A stretch of DNA of 35,967 bases, from the IMG/VR virus record IMGVR_UViG_3300029448_000156, positions 1 to 35,967 of that record. One strand, 5' to 3'. Each line of letters begins with the position of its first letter. Positions within the stretch are counted from its first letter, which is position 1. The stretch comes from a virus. The notes under the pieces are model-generated. The model saw only the letters and a list, made by a program, of their open reading frames with translations, had not been told where the DNA came from and ran no database searches. Below are positions 20,962-30,170 of this stretch, piece by piece. The position numbers and the translations under genes were made by a program.

Positions 20962-21225
20962 CTAAGAGTCATCTGACCCTTTAGATGGCTCTCCTGAAGG
21001 CTCTGAGGGCTTCGTTTTTTTGTCATAAATACGATGATAAAGCCATTTTAAGTTAGATTTGATAAAAGTTCTAAATGCTTTTTTTATATAATATTTTGCG
21101 ATACGAATAGGAATTAATAGAGGTGTAGTCAACACATCAAACAAAAGTAAAATCATATCTACACTAAAATCAATTACATTGTCCGCATCAGAAAAGCGTT
21201 GTTTTAAATCCTTTACAAATTTCAT
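20962..21225 (-). CDS. Small membrane-associated protein, 87 aa (candidate lysis cassette)
   Basis: It has one hydrophobic stretch (residues about 23-45, DMILLLFDVLTTPLLIPIRI), a basic amphipathic middle (KYYIKKAFRTFIKSNLKWLY) and a polar tail (KPSEPSGEPSKGSDDS). This could be a holin-like or spanin-like protein, but no defining motif is present. Its ATG overlaps the stop of the 36-aa gene (ATGA), which is in turn coupled to the 149-aa gene. Confidence 0.58.
   Translation of the reverse strand: MKFVKDLKQRFSDADNVIDFSVDMILLLFDVLTTPLLIPIRIAKYYIKKAFRTFIKSNLKWLYHRIYDKKTKPSEPSGEPSKGSDDS
20966..20991. other. Hairpin between convergent genes
   Basis: GAGTCATCT (20966-20974) and AGATGGCTC (20983-20991) pair over 9 bases with one G-U around an 8-base loop. 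It overlaps the last codons of the 87-aa gene. It lacks a T-run in either direction, so it is at most a weak or protein-dependent terminator. Confidence 0.45.
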
Positions 21226-21332
21226 GACAATAAATTAGTTAAATCAATATATGCAGATACATCAATAATTATCTCTACTATATGTAAAGATATTTCTATT
21301 AACAATAAGGCTATTATAATTTTATAATTCAT
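21222..21332 (-). CDS. Small hydrophobic peptide, 36 aa (candidate lysis cassette)
   Basis: The product starts MNYKIIIALLLIEISLHIVE and ends YIDLTNLLS, so it is a single membrane helix with little else. Both ends are coupled by ATGA overlaps: with the upstream 149-aa gene at 21332-21329 and with the 87-aa gene at 21225-21222. This double coupling supports translation. It may be a pinholin-like peptide or a holin modulator (inference). Confidence 0.52.
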   Translation of the reverse strand: MNYKIIIALLLIEISLHIVEIIIDVSAYIDLTNLLS

Positions 21333-21778
21333 GTTGCAAAATAATAATGATAAATGTTAAATGCAAGGCCTCCTACAATAATTACACCTAACAAAGTAAA
21401 GGTACCAACACTTATTGCTTTAATTAATTGTCTTCTTTCACGTTCTGCTTTTAATTTAGCTTCTCTTCTTTTTTTTCGTACTTCTACTCTGATAGCTTGA
21501 AACTGTTGCCACATGTTGTAATTACCATGCAACATAATCATTTCTCTTAATGCGTTCTCCATATCATCAACTTGTTTTTTTGCTAGAAAGGTATCTAAAG
21601 CTTCCTCACTGGCGCTCGTGAAGCGTGATGCTTTTTTCTTCATATGGGATTCATGCACACCATCAATGCCATTACAAAATTTAAGTAAATCTTTGTACAT
21701 GTGATTTAAGTCCTTGCCTATGGCAATTCCTTTTTTCACTGTCTCAAATGACGCTATGGCTAGAGTTAATGGATCCAT
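21329..21778 (-). CDS. C-terminally membrane-anchored protein, 149 aa
   Basis: The protein starts MDPLTLAIASFETVKKGIAI, has a charged helical middle, and a long basic helix (VEVRKKRREAKLKAERERRQ) leading to a membrane segment near the end (SVGTFTLLGVIIVGGLAFNI). I recall relatives in marine phages annotated as unknown. The topology resembles an inner-membrane spanin in reverse, but there is no partner lipoprotein. It lies in the coupled small-protein group after the 1171-aa virion protein. Confidence 0.65.
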   Translation of the reverse strand: MDPLTLAIASFETVKKGIAIGKDLNHMYKDLLKFCNGIDGVHESHMKKKASRFTSASEEALDTFLAKKQVDDMENALREMIMLHGNYNMWQQFQAIRVEVRKKRREAKLKAERERRQLIKAISVGTFTLLGVIIVGGLAFNIYHYYFAT

Positions 21779-21797
21779 GTGTCCATTTTACAACGAA

Positions 21798-22013
21798 TTA
21801 GAGAGAGAATAAACCTACTAGGGTCAAGATTATTGTCATCATGCCTCCGAGCATCCAAAACAACAATTTATCTACTTTACTTCCAATCTTATCAATGTCC
21901 TTATGCATGTGAGCTAGGTGATTATCTTTTATAGTTCTAATTTCACGTTTGCATCCTTCGATGTGTCCGTACAATGCAACTATATGTTCTTTAGTTGTTT
22001 TAGGTTCTGCCAT
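21798..22013 (-). CDS. Holin-like XhlA-type membrane protein, 71 aa
   Basis: I chose the ATG at 22013 (MAEPKTTKEHIVALYGHIEG) because GAGGTCAAA precedes it; the frame is open further up but lies inside the large virion gene. A helix with heptads (IRTIKDNHLAHMHKDIDKI) leads to a single C-terminal membrane segment (LLFWMLGGMMTIILTLVGLF). This matches the layout of XhlA-type (hemolysin) holin partners and similar small proteins in marine phages. It overlaps the virion gene by 14 bases. It is the best lysis candidate of the cassette. Confidence 0.62.
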   Translation of the reverse strand: MAEPKTTKEHIVALYGHIEGCKREIRTIKDNHLAHMHKDIDKIGSKVDKLLFWMLGGMMTIILTLVGLFSL

Positions 22014-25000
22014 TTTGACCTCTTTGTGCAATAAGTTGTCCAAGATTATCCCCTTCAAATAAACCGGCATATTTTGCGGCTTTTTGTTCTGGCGGTAAAC
22101 TTGCGATCCCCATACCTTCAGTAGGAGCCGGCATAGAAGAACTTGCCATTACTGGTTGTTGAACCACTGGTTCTTGAGCCGTGGGTGGTGGCGTTTGTTC
22201 TGCAAATATATTTACATCTGGCGAAGTCAGAGATTCTATTTTAGTTTGGGGTTTTACAACTATTTCAGGAACTTTTAGAGGAACAGTATCTAAATCTTTC
22301 ATGCTCTCAAATTCATCCTCTGGATCAATCTCATAATCTACTTTAAAAGGTAGACCTAAAGAAATATTCATAGCTTTTTTAAATGCCTCTGACCTAACAG
22401 GTTTACCCGCCGCCTCTAAATATATATCAAGTAATTTTGGATTAGTCATCATATCTGCCATTCTTTCATCCATAGCCAGTCCAGCATATTTTAAGATTGA
22501 TGTAAAAACTTTACCTTCACGACTTAAAGGCCTAAATAGTATACCCCTTGCCATATCAATAGCATATTGAGGAATTTCTGCCGCGGTTGTGCTTTTAGGA
22601 GCGCCCTTTTGTATACGAGATCGAGTCATTATCTGTGAGGCTTTTCTTACTTTTTCTAAATTTTTTAAATATTTTCTTCCCTCTTTATCATTAAAAATAT
22701 ATTTTAAGGTTTCTCCAAATCCATCGTCTTTATCTAAAAATTTATTTAAATCAGCAACACCTTTAACAGTCATATTACCTCTTTCGTCAATTAAAGTTTT
22801 ATAAACTTGTTGCACAACTTTATTTTTTAGTTCGGCTTTTACCTCTGGAGAGTCTTGCAAAATTGACATGACCTTACTTGCTTGAGTTGGATTATTTTTA
22901 TCCATCAAATAATCATAAACCTGGGAAGGTTTTTTAGATAAAAGCTGTCCTTTTGTTGACTTTTCAAGATTTTTTAAAACTCTTTCTGATTTAACTTTTT
23001 TTAATTGGTTTACTTTTGTTAGATCACCTAATGAATTTATTCTTGCATAATCTGCCTCACCAAAAAATTTTCGTAAGGCATACCCATAACCCTCTTCATC
23101 ATCCATAAAACTTTTGTGTGCTTTTGGATTTGGTAAACCAGTGTCAGCATTAATTACTTCTCTACGATATTTACTTTCAATAGCATCTCTTACAATATCT
23201 AAAGTCTCTGGTCTTCTTTCTAAAACCTGATAAGTCAAGTCAACATTTGTTCTATCTGCTTTTTCTGTTCCCTTTTTAAAAACTTGTTTAAAAACATCTT
23301 CATCACCTATTTTAACAGTACCCTCTCCAATTTGAACAACATCCGCTAAACTACCCATAAAATCTTTGTTAAATTTTTCATATTTTTTAGAAAGGTCTAT
23401 ATATTCTTGAAGCCAAGGATCATTATCTCCAAGTTGATTTTTTAGTTCTTTTTTATATGCTTCAATTAGATTGTTTGGATAGCCTTCTATTTTATAAAAA
23501 TCCCCATCTCTTCGCATTAGTGATGTAATTGTTTTTTTCATTGTATCTAGAGTTCTTACTCCAGAATCCCCTTTACCAATTTTTCTCATAGGATCTTTTA
23601 AAAGTTCATTTATTGAGGACTCTGGAACATCATTGGCGATTAATTTATCTTTTAATTCTTTGTAAGCCGTCATAACTGGTCCATTTTCTTCAATTTTAAT
23701 TTTTCTGGCTTTTCCTAATTCAAACAAATTTGCATATTCGGCAGTTATATTTTGTTTTTCTGTTTTGTATAAATCTTTTACAATTGAACTTATTTCAACA
23801 CCCGCAGCTTTTGTGTCTCCTGATTTCAAATTTAAAACTTTATTTGTCAAATTTATATCAGTATCTTCCATAGTTTTTATTGCAAGTTTTCTACGAGGGT
23901 TTAATCTTTTTTCAACTACGCCTTGAATTAATTTACCAATTTTTTCTTTATGCAAAGGACTGGTTTGCATATAATCTGAAAACCCTAAATTTTTTGCTTG
24001 TAACATTAAATATGCTTTGAGGGCTTCTGCTCTTTCTTCGTTAAAAGTATCTAAGCGACCTTGAAAACCATAGTTTTCATTATCTTCAAATCTTTTTTGT
24101 TTTCTTAATTGTTTAGGGTCATTTATAGCCTCGCCTAAAGAAAACTTTAAGTTTTGTTTTACTTTTCCTAACTTCAATGTTTCATTCATATCTTTAACTA
24201 AATCATTAGCTTCTTCAGTAGACATTTTTTTTTTCTTTATCTCGTTAACAATTTTAGGATCAATTCTATTGCCTTTAACGATATTTTTTATAAGGCCAAA
24301 AGTCTTTTCCATACCTAAACCAGAACTTGTAACAATTGCATTTAAGTTATCAAATTTTCCTTGTTTCTTTAAAGCATCCGTCCAATTTTCGTAATCGTTA
24401 CCTTCGTCATCTTTGTTAATACCATATAATCTGTTGCCTAAATAAACTCTTGTGGCATCTCCAAATGCCGTACCATATCCAGAACCCAAACCTGCGCCCA
24501 TTAATTCGCCAAATCCCGGACTTATCATGTTAGTTCCTAAACCTGCTAGTGTTCCCAAAAATGCACCAGAACCGCCTGCACGATCATAACCTGTAGCTCC
24601 TCCTAAAGCTGCTGCTCCAATTCCAGTTCTACCTAAAACTGCGCCCATAAATGCCCCTACAGCATCAGGAATTAAAACTAAAGCATTTCCTCCTTGTTCT
24701 GCAATATCTTCCATACCAAAAGAAGAAGGTGGATCCACTAAAGTTTTCAAACCAGTTTCTGGATTATTAAAAACTAATTCTCCGACTACATCATCCATAT
24801 AAGTTTTAGTTCCCTTACCATATTTTGCTTCTAAAACTCTATCTACACCATCAATACCATCTTGATCAGTAACACCTAAAGTTTTAGCAAAATTAGCAGA
24901 AGCGGCACCTTCATATACATCTGTGCCATAACCATATTTGTCTGCTATTTCTTTAACAGTATATTCTGGACTTAGCTGACTTTGAGTATCTAAAAATTCT

Positions 25001-25515
25001 GTAGGTGAATACGGAATATTTTCTTTAACTCCTCTTGGTTTACTTATAAAAATATCAAAAAATTCATTAAAAGTTTTTTTAGTTTTTCGTGGCATATCAA
25101 CAATTCGTTGTTCATCCCCTATTCCCATTTTTTTTTTATAGGGGCTTTGTATTTGTTTATACACAAATTCAGCTAATTGAAAGTCATTCATGTTTTGAAT
25201 TTCAGGTATATCCTTACTAAAAGTTTCAATATATTTTTGTTGATTTGACAAAGGCCCTGATGGGTCAAACTCAAGATAAAAATCTAAATAATCAGTATTT
25301 GGATCATCTATTTTTTCAAGCTCGTATAAATAATTTGTAAGGTTGTGCCTTTTAATACCTTTAAATTTTTCATTGACTTGATAAGCTTGATCTGTATTTT
25401 TATAAATGTTATATCGGTTATCGCCTAGTATAGCTCGTCTACCCGCAGAAATGCTTTCTTTTAACGAATCTTTAATTCCTAAACTTTCTAAATTTTTTTG
25501 TGTTGCTTTGGTCAT
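22000..25515 (-). CDS. Large internal virion / ejection-type protein, 1171 aa
   Basis: The length, charge and position after the other virion genes fit a podovirus-like internal core or ejection protein. Most of the chain is helical and Lys/Glu-rich. A Gly/Ala-rich hydrophobic stretch at about 265-355 (ALVLIPDAVGAFMGAVLGRT, AAALGGATGYDRAGGSGAFL) could cross or perforate a membrane. The C-terminus has a Pro-rich segment (PPPTAQEPVVQQP). I see no lytic transglycosylase or other enzyme motif. It starts 8 bases after the 598-aa gene's stop. Confidence 0.72.
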   Translation of the reverse strand: MTKATQKNLESLGIKDSLKESISAGRRAILGDNRYNIYKNTDQAYQVNEKFKGIKRHNLTNYLYELEKIDDPNTDYLDFYLEFDPSGPLSNQQKYIETFSKDIPEIQNMNDFQLAEFVYKQIQSPYKKKMGIGDEQRIVDMPRKTKKTFNEFFDIFISKPRGVKENIPYSPTEFLDTQSQLSPEYTVKEIADKYGYGTDVYEGAASANFAKTLGVTDQDGIDGVDRVLEAKYGKGTKTYMDDVVGELVFNNPETGLKTLVDPPSSFGMEDIAEQGGNALVLIPDAVGAFMGAVLGRTGIGAAALGGATGYDRAGGSGAFLGTLAGLGTNMISPGFGELMGAGLGSGYGTAFGDATRVYLGNRLYGINKDDEGNDYENWTDALKKQGKFDNLNAIVTSSGLGMEKTFGLIKNIVKGNRIDPKIVNEIKKKKMSTEEANDLVKDMNETLKLGKVKQNLKFSLGEAINDPKQLRKQKRFEDNENYGFQGRLDTFNEERAEALKAYLMLQAKNLGFSDYMQTSPLHKEKIGKLIQGVVEKRLNPRRKLAIKTMEDTDINLTNKVLNLKSGDTKAAGVEISSIVKDLYKTEKQNITAEYANLFELGKARKIKIEENGPVMTAYKELKDKLIANDVPESSINELLKDPMRKIGKGDSGVRTLDTMKKTITSLMRRDGDFYKIEGYPNNLIEAYKKELKNQLGDNDPWLQEYIDLSKKYEKFNKDFMGSLADVVQIGEGTVKIGDEDVFKQVFKKGTEKADRTNVDLTYQVLERRPETLDIVRDAIESKYRREVINADTGLPNPKAHKSFMDDEEGYGYALRKFFGEADYARINSLGDLTKVNQLKKVKSERVLKNLEKSTKGQLLSKKPSQVYDYLMDKNNPTQASKVMSILQDSPEVKAELKNKVVQQVYKTLIDERGNMTVKGVADLNKFLDKDDGFGETLKYIFNDKEGRKYLKNLEKVRKASQIMTRSRIQKGAPKSTTAAEIPQYAIDMARGILFRPLSREGKVFTSILKYAGLAMDERMADMMTNPKLLDIYLEAAGKPVRSEAFKKAMNISLGLPFKVDYEIDPEDEFESMKDLDTVPLKVPEIVVKPQTKIESLTSPDVNIFAEQTPPPTAQEPVVQQPVMASSSMPAPTEGMGIASLPPEQKAAKYAGLFEGDNLGQLIAQRGQNGRT

Positions 25516-25523
25516 AATTTTTT

Positions 25524-27320
25524 TTATTCAGGGCTAGGGGGTTCAGGGCTAGGGGGTTTAGGGTTTCCTTGGTTTTCAAAAGTTTCTCCTTCATATTTCT
25601 TTATATAGAAGGGTTGGGCTTGCTTGTACAATTCAAGACTTTCGTTAAAAAATTGATACTGCTCTGGAAGTGTATCAGTGTTCATAGTTCTTTTAAAACT
25701 GTCTACTCCAAATTGTATATCATTCATTATAGACTCAGCTAATTTTTGTCTTAGGTTTGAATCACTTGATACGTTACCAATTGATTGCATAGCCGCTTGT
25801 ATATCACTAACAGAAAAACGGCCTCCTTCCTCTCTTGCTTTCGCTTTTGCATAAGCCAATTCAATAATCAAAGATTGTAAACCCGCATCTTTATTTGAAA
25901 ATTCTTCATTAAATGCTGCTATTGTTATTCTGTCACCATTCTCAGATACAAAAGACCCTTGTGGATTCTTTTCCATATTTTTTAGTTGTTCTTTCATTGC
26001 ATTCATTTCATAAGCATACCTGTTATTATACATACGCCTTGATCTATCGCCTAAACTATTAGCAACAAATTTAAATGTATCTTCAATTGTTTGTGTAACC
26101 ACTCCTGCCGCTCCTCCCCTAGCACCTTCTTTTATATACCCTAATGCTTTCAAACCTAGTTGGTCTAAACGCGCAACTTTTTCTAATTTTGCAGTTTCTT
26201 GAGTTAGTAATTTTCTTTGAGCTTCAGTTTCTTTTAATTCCATGGCAAGTTTATTTCTTAATACAATATTATCTTCACTTGCATTAGGTGCTAATTCATA
26301 TTTTCTAACGTACTGGGTATCTTCAGCTGCCAAATCTTGGTCAAGAAAAAATTCATTTTTTGTTATTTGATCTCTTTGGTTTGTTTTCTTATTAAGCACA
26401 TTTACAGTACCCAAAAAATTTTCATGTCTTATCGGATCAAAATCTTCTTTTCGAATTGTATCCACGACAATTTTGCCATCTTTTCGAAGAACAATATCCA
26501 TAGTGCCTTTTTCTTCAGTTTTAGGTTTTGTCATAGTTGTTGGATCGTATTGATCTTCATAAATTCTAACATTTTTGCCTTTACCATCCTCTGCTTTTGA
26601 ATCAAATACCCACAATTTTTTTCCTCTATTGTCTTTTGCTTTTGCCGCTTCTAATTCTGCTTCAACTTCCTTAGTTTTTCCGTAAAGAGTAGCAAAATTT
26701 CCAACACCTTCTGTAAAACCACTTGTTAAGGTAGCTCCAGGAGTTCCCAAAGATTTTGCTAACATACCTGCAAATATTCCAAATTTTTCACTTTGACTAA
26801 ATAAACCTGTCTGTTCAGCTTCTTTTTTTTTATTTTCTAAAACTTTAATTCTGTCAATTTTATCTTCTGTTTTTAACTTTTGTATTCTTTGATCTATAAA
26901 ATTTTGATTTACTGGTGGTTTAATTTGTTCATTTTTTATATTAGAAATACCAGCATTTAAATTTTGTATAACTTCTTTATCTTTTTGTTTCGCCTTACTT
27001 TCATCATAGCCTCTTATGACTTCTTTTTTTACATTTTCTTCACTAAATATTTCTTTGTCTATAGCGTTTTGCATTATATTTACATATCCTGGAACTTTAG
27101 AAATAGGGTCAACATCTTTTCTTTCAACTTGTTCTCTATAATCTGCCTCTGATTTTAAATTATTTGGATTTGGGCCTCCAGCTAATTGTGTTATGCCTCC
27201 TGGAGATCGTTGTCTTGCAATCTCTTTAAAATCTAAAATAGCACCCGTTCTAAACCCTAAAGGTTTATGTGTTTGTAATGCTTTTTGTCTAAATAATTTT
27301 CTTGATAATATAGGATCCAT
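25524..27320 (-). CDS. Virion structural protein, 598 aa
   Basis: It begins MDPILSRKLFRQKALQTHKP and carries long coiled-coil stretches (residues about 120-180, and KLAMELKETEAQRKLLTQET). A segment KAREEGGRFSVSDIQAAMQS near residue 500 matches the small repeat protein at 20041-20352. It ends in a duplicated PPSPE. Size and position between two other virion genes point to an internal or tail-related structural protein. The ATG lies 4 bases after the previous stop. No enzyme motif is seen. Confidence 0.68.
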   Translation of the reverse strand: MDPILSRKLFRQKALQTHKPLGFRTGAILDFKEIARQRSPGGITQLAGGPNPNNLKSEADYREQVERKDVDPISKVPGYVNIMQNAIDKEIFSEENVKKEVIRGYDESKAKQKDKEVIQNLNAGISNIKNEQIKPPVNQNFIDQRIQKLKTEDKIDRIKVLENKKKEAEQTGLFSQSEKFGIFAGMLAKSLGTPGATLTSGFTEGVGNFATLYGKTKEVEAELEAAKAKDNRGKKLWVFDSKAEDGKGKNVRIYEDQYDPTTMTKPKTEEKGTMDIVLRKDGKIVVDTIRKEDFDPIRHENFLGTVNVLNKKTNQRDQITKNEFFLDQDLAAEDTQYVRKYELAPNASEDNIVLRNKLAMELKETEAQRKLLTQETAKLEKVARLDQLGLKALGYIKEGARGGAAGVVTQTIEDTFKFVANSLGDRSRRMYNNRYAYEMNAMKEQLKNMEKNPQGSFVSENGDRITIAAFNEEFSNKDAGLQSLIIELAYAKAKAREEGGRFSVSDIQAAMQSIGNVSSDSNLRQKLAESIMNDIQFGVDSFKRTMNTDTLPEQYQFFNESLELYKQAQPFYIKKYEGETFENQGNPKPPSPEPPSPE

Positions 27321-27324
27321 ATCA

Positions 27325-28392
27325 TTACCCCATAGGTTTTAATAAATTATAGGCGGCATAAGCTCCTAAACCAGTTGAGGCGGCTTGGGCTAATGGATTA
27401 ACGGCAGGTCCAGTTCCCGCAGTAACTTGAGAAGCGGCTGTTGGTAGAGCCGTCATAATACCTTTTTGAAACTCTATTCTTTGATAAGGTTCATAGGCTC
27501 TTGCTACATCTGTTTGTCTTTGTGCGGTTAAGGCTTGTTGCGCTAACTGTTGTTGCGCTCCCCCAGCTTGTAAAGCCGTTTGAGCGTCTTGCACATTCAT
27601 ACCTTGTTGTTGTGCGCCCATTCTAGCCAACTGCTCACCTACAGCTAAACCTGTTTGAGTTTGAAACTTTTGTTGATCTTGTGCGGCACCAAGGGCTTGA
27701 GTAAAACCTTGTTGTTGCGCCAAACCAATTTGTTGTAAACGTGCTCTTTCTGCTTCGGCTTGTTGAATACCTTCTCGACCTCCACCAAAAGCATTTGCAT
27801 CAATAGCTTGAGCAGCTAATTGATTCTGCCCAATCGCGGCTTGTCTGTTTATTTCATCAGTGACATACGATTGATAAGGGTTTAAAAAACTTGTAATGTC
27901 CGGTAATTGAGCCGCTCCAGTTTGAGCCCCTAACACAGAACCAATGCCAGAAGTAAGAGTTGGTTGACCCACTCCTATTTGACCCGCTTGAGTAAAAGCT
28001 TGTTGTTGTAAAGGAGAAGGACCTGCAACTTGATAAGCTGGAACTTCAACAGGTGTTCTGGATAACGCTAAAGCCTCATCGTATAAAGATAATTTTCTGG
28101 ACTCAATATCTGGAGCTTCTCTTGAAATTGTGGTTTGTGTTCCAGTTGATGAACTTGGAGCCGGGGCAGGAGCAGGGCCTCCGCCGCCACCACCACCAAA
28201 ATATCCTTTAAGACCAGTTTTTTTATTGACTTTACCAGTACCTCCAACAGATTTAAGTAAACTTATTTCATAAGCATTGACATGAGCTAATTCTCTATCT
28301 TCTTCTTCACCTTGATCACCGATGTCTCTATACAAAGCATCATACAATGCAATCTTTAATTTTATTGGGAGTAATTTAAGTAGCCATTTCAT
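27325..28392 (-). CDS. Gln/Ala-rich virion protein with duplicated N-terminal module, 355 aa
   Basis: The first 68 residues (KWLLKLLPIKLKIALYDALY, then ELAHVNAYEISLLKSVGGTG and TGLKGYF) match the N-terminus of the 448-aa protein at 28792-30138. A run of seven Gly and a Pro/Ala linker follow, then a Gln/Ala-rich helical body (e.g. QQGFTQALGAAQDQQ). Such bodies occur in tail-tube or core proteins. It overlaps the GNAT-like gene by 17 bases. I infer a virion component; the exact place is unknown. Confidence 0.68.
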   Translation of the reverse strand: MKWLLKLLPIKLKIALYDALYRDIGDQGEEEDRELAHVNAYEISLLKSVGGTGKVNKKTGLKGYFGGGGGGGPAPAPAPSSSTGTQTTISREAPDIESRKLSLYDEALALSRTPVEVPAYQVAGPSPLQQQAFTQAGQIGVGQPTLTSGIGSVLGAQTGAAQLPDITSFLNPYQSYVTDEINRQAAIGQNQLAAQAIDANAFGGGREGIQQAEAERARLQQIGLAQQQGFTQALGAAQDQQKFQTQTGLAVGEQLARMGAQQQGMNVQDAQTALQAGGAQQQLAQQALTAQRQTDVARAYEPYQRIEFQKGIMTALPTAASQVTAGTGPAVNPLAQAASTGLGAYAAYNLLKPMG

Positions 28393-28792
28393 AAAAATAT
28401 CCAGTTAGTTTAAAATTTAAATCATTATCGTGTATCACTTTTTCCCATCCTTTTCTTCCTAATAGTTCTAAGTGAGAACAGTTTTTTTGTTTTGCTAAAT
28501 CAATAAAAAAATCTTGTATCTCTTTAACATGTTTTATAACTTTACTGCCTCCACAAATCAATATTAACAAACATTCCGTTGCTGGATAATACAAATGCTG
28601 TGTTACATAAACTGCTTTAATATTATCCTCTTCTTTTATCAAAAACATTTCCATACTACCTTGTTTCACACATGTGTTTACTGTTTTTGCAGTATGTCTG
28701 CCGTTTGATAATTTTACTGTCTCCTCTATCCAATCTTCCACAAAAGGCCAATAAGTATTGACAAACTGTGGATCTACTTTTTTTATCTTCAT
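28376..28792 (-). CDS. GNAT-like protein (T7 gp13-like), 138 aa
   Basis: The layout matches GNAT-fold phage proteins related to the T7 internal virion protein gp13: SNGRHTAKTVNTCVKQGSME near the start, MFLIKEEDNIKAVYVTQHLY, LLILICGGSKV, then CSHLELLGRKGWEKVI. The acetyl-CoA loop (Q/RxxGxG/A) is not obvious, so it may be a scaffold rather than an active acetyltransferase. It lies between two virion genes that share an N-terminal module and overlaps both. Confidence 0.72.
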   Translation of the reverse strand: MKIKKVDPQFVNTYWPFVEDWIEETVKLSNGRHTAKTVNTCVKQGSMEMFLIKEEDNIKAVYVTQHLYYPATECLLILICGGSKVIKHVKEIQDFFIDLAKQKNCSHLELLGRKGWEKVIHDNDLNFKLTGYFYEMAT

Positions 28793-30138
28793 TAAGTAAC
28801 TAAATCATAAATTCTTTTTAATTTTGCTTGTTGATCATAAAAAAAAGCAGCACCTTTTTTTCTCATATCTTTAAAATCTTCTGGATTTGCCCCTGCCATG
28901 ATCCCTGCACCGAGGATCGCGTCTGCTCTAGAAACAAACTCGCCATCTGCTAATTGAGCCAACATTGTATCCTCATCTTTATCTCCATTACCTGTACCAT
29001 CTTCAACATATCCTTCTGCTCTTACATAATTATTTCCGTCTTTTTCATCATGATCTAGTTTACTGGGTAAATAATTTACACCTCCTTCTTTAAAACGAGG
29101 AATCGTAACGATGCCTCCTTCTTTTGCCGCCATCATACTTGGTGAACTATAAATATCATCATCTTCTTTTTCAGCATAAGGATCGTCAGCAAACCCTCCA
29201 GTATCTGTATCGTCATACTCCGCTCTTTCTCCAAGTCCTTTTACGGCTGCTTGTTGAGCTATTAAAGCATTTTCATAATCTGCGTCAGAATATCCTTGAG
29301 GAACGGCTGCTTGTTGAGCATTAGGTTGACTCAAAGCACTTACTCCAGCTGCACCTATTCCAAGAGCCATGCCCTTATTGTCTTTAATAATTTGAGGAAT
29401 GTTTTCAGTAATACCACTAAACATTCCAGGGTCTACTGGGTTCACTGGGCTTACTTGTGGGGAAGATACTACCGGTCTTGAAATTAACTTTCCCCCTTCA
29501 ACTAGATACTGCCCACCTAAACCTGCACCTCCTTGAGCAATTGGTAAAGTCGCACCGGCGGATGGGGCTAAAATTGCACCTCCTGTGCCACCAATAGCAC
29601 CACCAGCTCCAGCGGCTGAAGGAAACAATCCACCCGCACCAGCTGCAAGATTACCCGTAGTTCCCGCCGTAGTTGCCCCAGCTATGAAAGGATTTGTTGC
29701 TGCTTGAATTGCCGCCAGTTCCGTGGCAGCCGTTGTACCACCGGCTAATGCACTGTTTGATGCTGTGGTCCCAACCAAAGTACCCCCTGCGGTAGCAGTT
29801 CCACCTGCTAATAATGCAGAAATACCCGCACCACCTGCGAAACCAAGTAGACCATATTTAATAGCATTTCGTGTAGATGAACCCGTTAGTTTTGCAATAC
29901 CAAAAGCACCAATACCAATTGCCGCACCAATAAGAAAGGGATTATATTGTTTTAGCCCAGTGCGATGATGTAAAGTTCCTGCACCTCCGATGCTTTTTAA
30001 AAAACTTTGTTCATAAGAAGATAAGAAAGCAAGTTCTGTGTCCCCACAGATACCATAACTTGAAATGTCCCTATATAATTTTTTGTAAATCCAATTTTTA
30101 ATTGGTTTGGGAATGAGTTTAAGAACCCATTTGAACAT
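28792..30138 (-). CDS. Gly/Ala-rich virion protein, 448 aa
   Basis: The N-terminus (FKWVLKLIPKPIKNWIYKKL, ELAFLSSYEQSFLKSIGGAG) is the same module as in the 355-aa protein. A hydrophobic Gly/Ala-rich segment (about residues 70-230; AIGIGAFGIAKLTGS, GGTATAGGTLVGTTASNSAL) may enter membranes. The C-terminus has IPRFKEGGVNYLP and LADGEFVSRADAILGAGIM, a motif I recall from phage virion proteins. AAGGAG lies 6 bases before the ATG. It is the first gene of the virion group 30138-22000. I infer an internal or ejection protein. Confidence 0.7.
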   Translation of the reverse strand: MFKWVLKLIPKPIKNWIYKKLYRDISSYGICGDTELAFLSSYEQSFLKSIGGAGTLHHRTGLKQYNPFLIGAAIGIGAFGIAKLTGSSTRNAIKYGLLGFAGGAGISALLAGGTATAGGTLVGTTASNSALAGGTTAATELAAIQAATNPFIAGATTAGTTGNLAAGAGGLFPSAAGAGGAIGGTGGAILAPSAGATLPIAQGGAGLGGQYLVEGGKLISRPVVSSPQVSPVNPVDPGMFSGITENIPQIIKDNKGMALGIGAAGVSALSQPNAQQAAVPQGYSDADYENALIAQQAAVKGLGERAEYDDTDTGGFADDPYAEKEDDDIYSSPSMMAAKEGGIVTIPRFKEGGVNYLPSKLDHDEKDGNNYVRAEGYVEDGTGNGDKDEDTMLAQLADGEFVSRADAILGAGIMAGANPEDFKDMRKKGAAFFYDQQAKLKRIYDLVT

Positions 30139-30148
30139 ATGTTTCTCC

Positions 30149-30162
30149 TTAGTAATTACTAA
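30149..30162. other. 14-bp palindrome between two gene groups
   Basis: TTAGTAATTACTAA is a perfect palindrome 11 bases upstream of the 30138 gene's ATG and next to its AAGGAG. It could be an operator or a chance A+T-rich palindrome. A TATACT lies just beyond it, but without a matching -35. Confidence 0.35.
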
Positions 30163-30170
30163 AGTATATT

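Noticed and set aside
29124-29968. Pro/Ala-rich plus-strand frames opposite the Gly/Ala-rich virion gene
   Set aside because: Antisense reading of Gly/Ala codons gives Pro/Ala-rich frames automatically; no ribosome-binding sites.
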